From contig OX392527.1 of NCBI GenBank assembly GCA_947623455.1, forward strand, positions 7,312,001 to 7,376,000: a DNA stretch of 64,000 nucleotides, read 5' to 3'. Of this stretch, positions 59,923 through 64,000 are shown piece by piece. The stretch is from Mimachlamys varia (Eukaryota > Mollusca > Bivalvia > Pectinida > Pectinidae). The notes under the pieces were generated by a model. That model saw only the letters and a list, made by a program, of their open reading frames with translations. It did no database searches and was not told where the DNA came from. Numbering within the stretch: position 1 is the stretch's first letter; the number at the start of each line of letters is the position of its first letter. Position numbers and translations under genes: made by a program.

Positions 59923-60077
59923 CTAAAATACAATATGTATTCTGATTGGTCAGTTCATCATGGGGATCCTAAAATACAATGTGTAATCTGATTGGTCAAT
60001 TCATCATGGGGATCCAAAAATACATTGTGTATTCTGATTGGTCAATTCATCATGGGGATCCTTAAATACAATGTGTA
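59893..60077 (-). repeat. Acceptor-derived tandem repeat, 46-bp unit (4 copies)
   Basis: Copies start at 59,893, 59,939, 59,985 and 60,031. Each is the first 30 bp of the exon (GATCCCCATGATGAACTGAC onward, 10 codons) plus 16 bp of intron ending in the acceptor. Copy 1 is the live exon edge, copy 2 keeps ttttag|GATCC, copy 3 has lost AG (tttttg), and copy 4 reads tttaag. It is a small, early-stage version of the large arrays. Confidence 0.9.
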
Positions 60078-60368
60078 TTTTGATCAGCCTCAGCCTATCC
60101 TTCTCCTGAATTTTGTCAGAAATTATCTTATTTTCTTAGGAAGGTCTTTTTTAAGATCAATTATTATTTTTTCAGTTTTGGCATATATGCCTGCATTAAT
60201 ACATTGTACAACAATGATTTCTCTTAGTCCAAGAATTCTTCAATCAAAGTTCTTTAAGCCAATTGTGAACCAAAGACTATCAATAACCTTGAACTTTGAT
60301 ATTCCAGTATACCCCTCCCTACAATTTGTGAATAGGGGTAAGATGAACCTATGATATGGTCTACTTAC

Positions 60369-60578
60369 CTGGAAAGGATCAACATTTCCTTCAGGTTTCA
60401 TGCCATAATGGTGACAGAACACATTAGCCAAGGTCAAACCTGAATGACCTTTCACCTCCTCCCCCAAAAGACTGTCCACCTGGGCCTGGGTCCACACACA
60501 AAAAGCTCCCTCTTTTTTTGTTGTGGCTCCCTCCGTGGGTAGAGAGTCAGCATCTTCAGCACTGTAAAACCCTCCTGC
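60369..60578 (-). CDS. SPATA20-like, exon with GGFYSAEDADS motif
   Basis: The acceptor is gtattgtag (exon from 60,578; a second AG four bases on is possible) and the donor is CAG|gtaagt at 60,369. It is 210 bp, phase 0 at both ends. It encodes AGGFYSAEDADSLPTEGATT, KKEGAFCVWTQAQVDSLLG and HHYGMKPEGNVDPFQ. GGFxSAEDADS and KEGAFxVWT are the best-known signatures of SPATA20/YyaL proteins and mark the start of the barrel active-site region. The N-terminal thioredoxin-like part must lie beyond 64,000. Confidence 0.9.
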
Positions 60579-60630
60579 CTACAATACACACTCACAGTGT
60601 ATCTCTGTCTACAGTACACACACAATATAT

Positions 60631-63600
60631 GTCTACCTACCCGGTAGATAACAACCTGGGTGTGTGGTGTTGTACAGGATTCTGGGGGTCCCTGGTAACA
60701 CACTCTACAATGTCCCTGTCTACCTAGATAACAACCTGGGTGTGTGGTGTACACTTACAGGACTCTGGAGGTCCCTGGTAACACACTCTACAATGTCCCT
60801 GTCTACCTAGATAACAACCTGGGTGTGCAGTGTTGTACAGGAGTCTGGGGGTCCCTGGTAACATACTCTACAATGTCCCTGTCTACCTAGATAACAACCT
60901 GGGTGTGTGGTGTTGTACAGGAGTCTGGGGGTCCCTGGTAACATACTCTACAATGTCCCTGTCTACCTAGATAACAACCTGGGTGTGTGGTGTACACTTA
61001 CAGGACTCTGGAGGTCCCTGGTAACATACTCTACAATGTCCCTGACTACCTAGATAACAACCTGGGTGTGTGGTGTTGTACAGGACTCTGGGGGTCCCTG
61101 GTAACATACTCTACAATGTCCCTGTCTACCTAGATAACAACCTGGGTGTGTGGTGTTGTACAGGAGTCTGGGGGTCCCTGGTAACATACTCTACAATGTC
61201 CCTGTCTACCTAGATAACAACCTGGGTGTGCGGTGTTGTACAGGAGTCTGGGGTCCCTGGTAACATACTCTACAATGTCCCTGTCTACCTAGATAACAAC
61301 CTGGGTGTGTGGTGTTGTACAGGAGTCTGGGGGTCCCTGGTAACATACTCTACAATGTCCCTGTCTACCTAGATAACAACCTGGGTGTGCGGTGTTGTAC
61401 AGGAGTCTGGGGGTCCCTGGTAACATACTCTACAATGTCCCTGTCTACCTAGATAACAACCTGGGTATGTGGTGTTGTACAGGAGTCTGGGGGTCCCTGG
61501 TAACATACTCTACAATGTTCCTGACTACCTAGATAACAACCTGGGTGTGCGGTGTTGTAAAGGAGTCTGGGGGTCCCTGGTAACATACTCTACAATGTCC
61601 CTGACTACCTAGATAACAACCTGGGTGTGTGGTGTTGTAAAGGAGTCTGGGGTCCCTGGTTACATACTCTACAATGTCCCTGTCTACCTAGATAACAACC
61701 TGGGTATGTGGTGTTGTACAGGACTCTGGAGGTCCCTGGTTACACACTCTACAATGTTCCTGTCTACCTAGATAACAACCTGGGTGTGTGGTGTTGTACA
61801 GGACTCTGGAGGTCCCTGGTTACATACTCTACAATGTCCCTGACTACCTAGATAACAACCTGGGTGTGTGGTGTTGTACAGGACTCTGGGGGTCCCTGTT
61901 AACATACTCTACAATGTCCCTGTCTATCTAGATAACAACCTGGGTGTGTGGTGTTGTACAGGACTCTGGGGGTCCCTGGTAACATACTCTACAATGTCCC
62001 TGTCTACCTAGATAACAACCTGGGTGTTTGGTGTTGTACAGGACTCTGGGGGTCCCTGTTAACATACTCTACAATGTCCCTGACTACCTAGATAACAACC
62101 TGGGTGTGTGGTGTTGTACAGGAGTCTGGGGGTCCCTGGTTACACACTCTACAATGTCCCTGTCTACCTAGATAACAACCTGGGTGTGTGGTGTTGTACA
62201 GGAGTCTGGGGGTCCCTGGTTACGCACTCTACAATGTCCCTGACTACCTAGATAACAACCTGGGTGTGTGGTGTTGTACAGGACTCTGGGGGTCCCTGGT
62301 AACACACTCTACAATGTCCCTGTCTACCTAGATAACAACCTGGATGTGCGGTGTTGTACAGGAGTCTGGGGGTCCCTGGTTACATACTCTACAATGACCC
62401 TGTCTACCTAGATAACAACCTGGGTGTGTGGTGTTGTACAGGAGTCTGGGGGTCCCTGGTAACATACTCTACAATGTCCCTGACTACCTAGATAACAACC
62501 TGGGTGTGTGGTGTTGTACAGGACTCTGGGGGTCCCTGGTAACATACTCTACAATGTCCCTGTCTACCTAGATAACAACCTGGGTGTGTGGTGTTGTACA
62601 GGAGTCTGGGGGTCCCTGGTAACATACTCTACAATGTCCCTGTCTACCTAGATAACAACCTGGGTGTGCAGTGTTGTACAGGAGTCTGGGGTCCCTGGTA
62701 ACATACTCTACAATGTCCCTGTCTACCTAGATAACAACCTGGGTGTGTGGTGTTGTACAGGAGTCTGGGGGTCCCTGGTAACATACTCTACAATGTCCCT
62801 GTCTACCTAGATAACAACCTGGGTGTGCGGTGTTGTACAGGAGTCTGGGGGTCCCTGGTAACATACTCTACAATGTTCCTGACTACCTAGATAACAACCT
62901 GGGTGTGTGGTGTTGTACAGGACTCTGGGGGTCCCTGGTAACATACTCTACAATGTCCCTGTCTACCTAAATAACAACCTGGGTGTGTGGTGTTGTACAG
63001 GAGTCTGGGGGTCCCTGGTAACATACTCTACAATGTCCCTGTCTACCTAGATAACAACCTGGGTGTGTGGTGTTGTACAGGAGTCTGGGGTCCCTGGTAA
63101 CATACTCTACAATGTCCCTGTCTACCTAGATAACAACCTGGGTGTGTGGTGTTGTACAGGAGTCTGGGGGTCCCTGGTAACATACTCTACAATGTCCCTG
63201 TCTACCTAGATAACAACCTGGGTGTGTGGTGTTGTACAGGAGTCTGGGGGTCCCTGGTAACATACTCTACAATGTCCCTGTCTACCTAGATAACAACCTG
63301 GGTGTGTGGTGTTGTACAGGAGTCTGGGGGTCCCTGGTAACATACTCTACAATGTCCCTGTCTACCTAGATAACAACCTGGGTGTGTGGTGTTGTACAGG
63401 ACTCTGGGGGTCCCTGGTAACATACTCTACAATGTCCCTGTCTACCTAGATAACAACCTGGGTGTTTGGTGTTGTACAGGAGTCTGGGGTCCCTGGTTAC
63501 ATACTCTACAATGTCCCTGTCTACCTAGATAACAACCTGGGTGTGTGGTGTTGTACAGGACTCTGGAGGTCCCTGGTTACACACTCTACAATGTTCCTGT

Positions 63601-64000
63601 CTACCTAGATAACAACCTGGGTGTGTGGTGTTGTACAGGACTCTGGAGGTCCCTGGTTACATACTCTACAATGTCCCTGACTACCTAGATAACAACCTGG
63701 GTGTGTGGTGTTGTACAGGACTCTGGGGGTCCCTGTTAACATACTCTACAATGTCCCTGACTACCTAGATAACAACCTGGGTGTGTGGTGTTGTACAGGA
63801 GTCTGGGGGTCCCTGGTTACACACTCTACAATGTCCCTGTCTACCTAGATAACAACCTGGGTGTGTGGTGTTGTACAGGAGTCTGGGGGTCCCTGGTTAC
63901 ACACTCTACAATGTCCCTGTCTACCTAGATAACAACCTGGGTGTGTGGTGTTGTACAGGAGTCTGGGGGTCCCTGGTTACACACTCTACAATGTCCCTGT
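60631..64000 (-). repeat. Exon-derived minisatellite, 80-bp unit with 5' splice site (at least 42 copies, runs off the window)
   Basis: The minus-strand unit includes GACATTGTAGAGTGTGTTAC followed by CAGGGACC(C/T)CCAGAGTCCT, encoding DIVECVTRD(L/P)QSP. This is the expected SPATA20 sequence just before AGGFYSAED. It is followed by gtacaacacc in most copies, or by an intact gtaagt donor in two (exon ends 60,759 and 61,002). Copies differ at few sites. The parent exon may be one of these copies or lie past 64,000. Confidence 0.9.
60759..60806 (-). CDS. Candidate SPATA20-like mini-exon inside the 80-bp array
   Basis: In this copy an acceptor-like ttatctag precedes 48 bp encoding VDRDIVECVTRDLQSP, followed by a good donor CCT|gtaagt, phase 0 at both ends. 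That fits the next exon (AGGFYSAED). Most other units have Pro instead of Leu and lack gtaagt. Either this is the functional exon, or it is a well-preserved copy of a longer exon located beyond the window. Confidence 0.4.

Overview
The window is eukaryotic, very probably from a bivalve mollusc such as a scallop or oyster relative. Three things point there: AT-rich DNA, split genes with GT-AG introns, and interspersed repeats of the mollusc type (AAGAGGCCC...GGGCCT ends, nuclear-receptor-like AGGTCA repeats, tRNA-derived SINEs). The species call is inference. Minisatellites fill about a third of the window and coding sequence is sparse.

Two genes face each other tail to tail. On the + strand, 3,174-25,497 holds the last four recognised coding exons of an RNF216/TRIAD3-type RBR E3 ubiquitin ligase (RING2, a C-terminal helix and a basic tail). 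Its last intron is 20 kb. On the - strand, 60,578-53,363 holds the last six coding exons of a SPATA20-like protein (thioredoxin-domain plus six-hairpin-glycosidase-like family). A seventh exon is suggested inside the array that runs off the right edge. Reading phases agree at every junction where both exons are present.

The main observation is that six minisatellites are built from the edges of these exons. Each repeat unit copies the last or first bases of a coding exon together with the adjoining splice site or stop codon: RNF216 donor (3.6-5.0 kb), RNF216 last-exon acceptor (11.5-25.4 kb), SPATA20 stop codon (50.5-53.4 kb), and three SPATA20 splice-site arrays (56.2-58.4, 59.9-60.1 and 60.6-64.0 kb). 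Wherever the parent exon is visible, the array lies on its non-coding side. The result is long intronic runs of decoy splice sites.

The RNF216 acceptor array is split by a complete-looking DIRS retrotransposon (17,509-23,078, - strand) with gag-like, RT-RNase H and tyrosine-recombinase ORFs, unequal inverted termini, and an internal complementary region matching the predicted circle junction over 132 bp.

Between the two genes, 26,864-45,096 is bracketed by 0.6-0.7 kb inverted repeats full of GGGATCGATCCC palindromes. It may be one 18 kb TIR element. It contains a frameshifted transposase-like gene, a fragment with a P2X7-C-terminus-like zinc motif, a 1.7 kb nested element and SINEs. A 25-bp minisatellite (45.8-47.6 kb) follows. 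No rRNA gene, intact tRNA gene or CRISPR array was seen.
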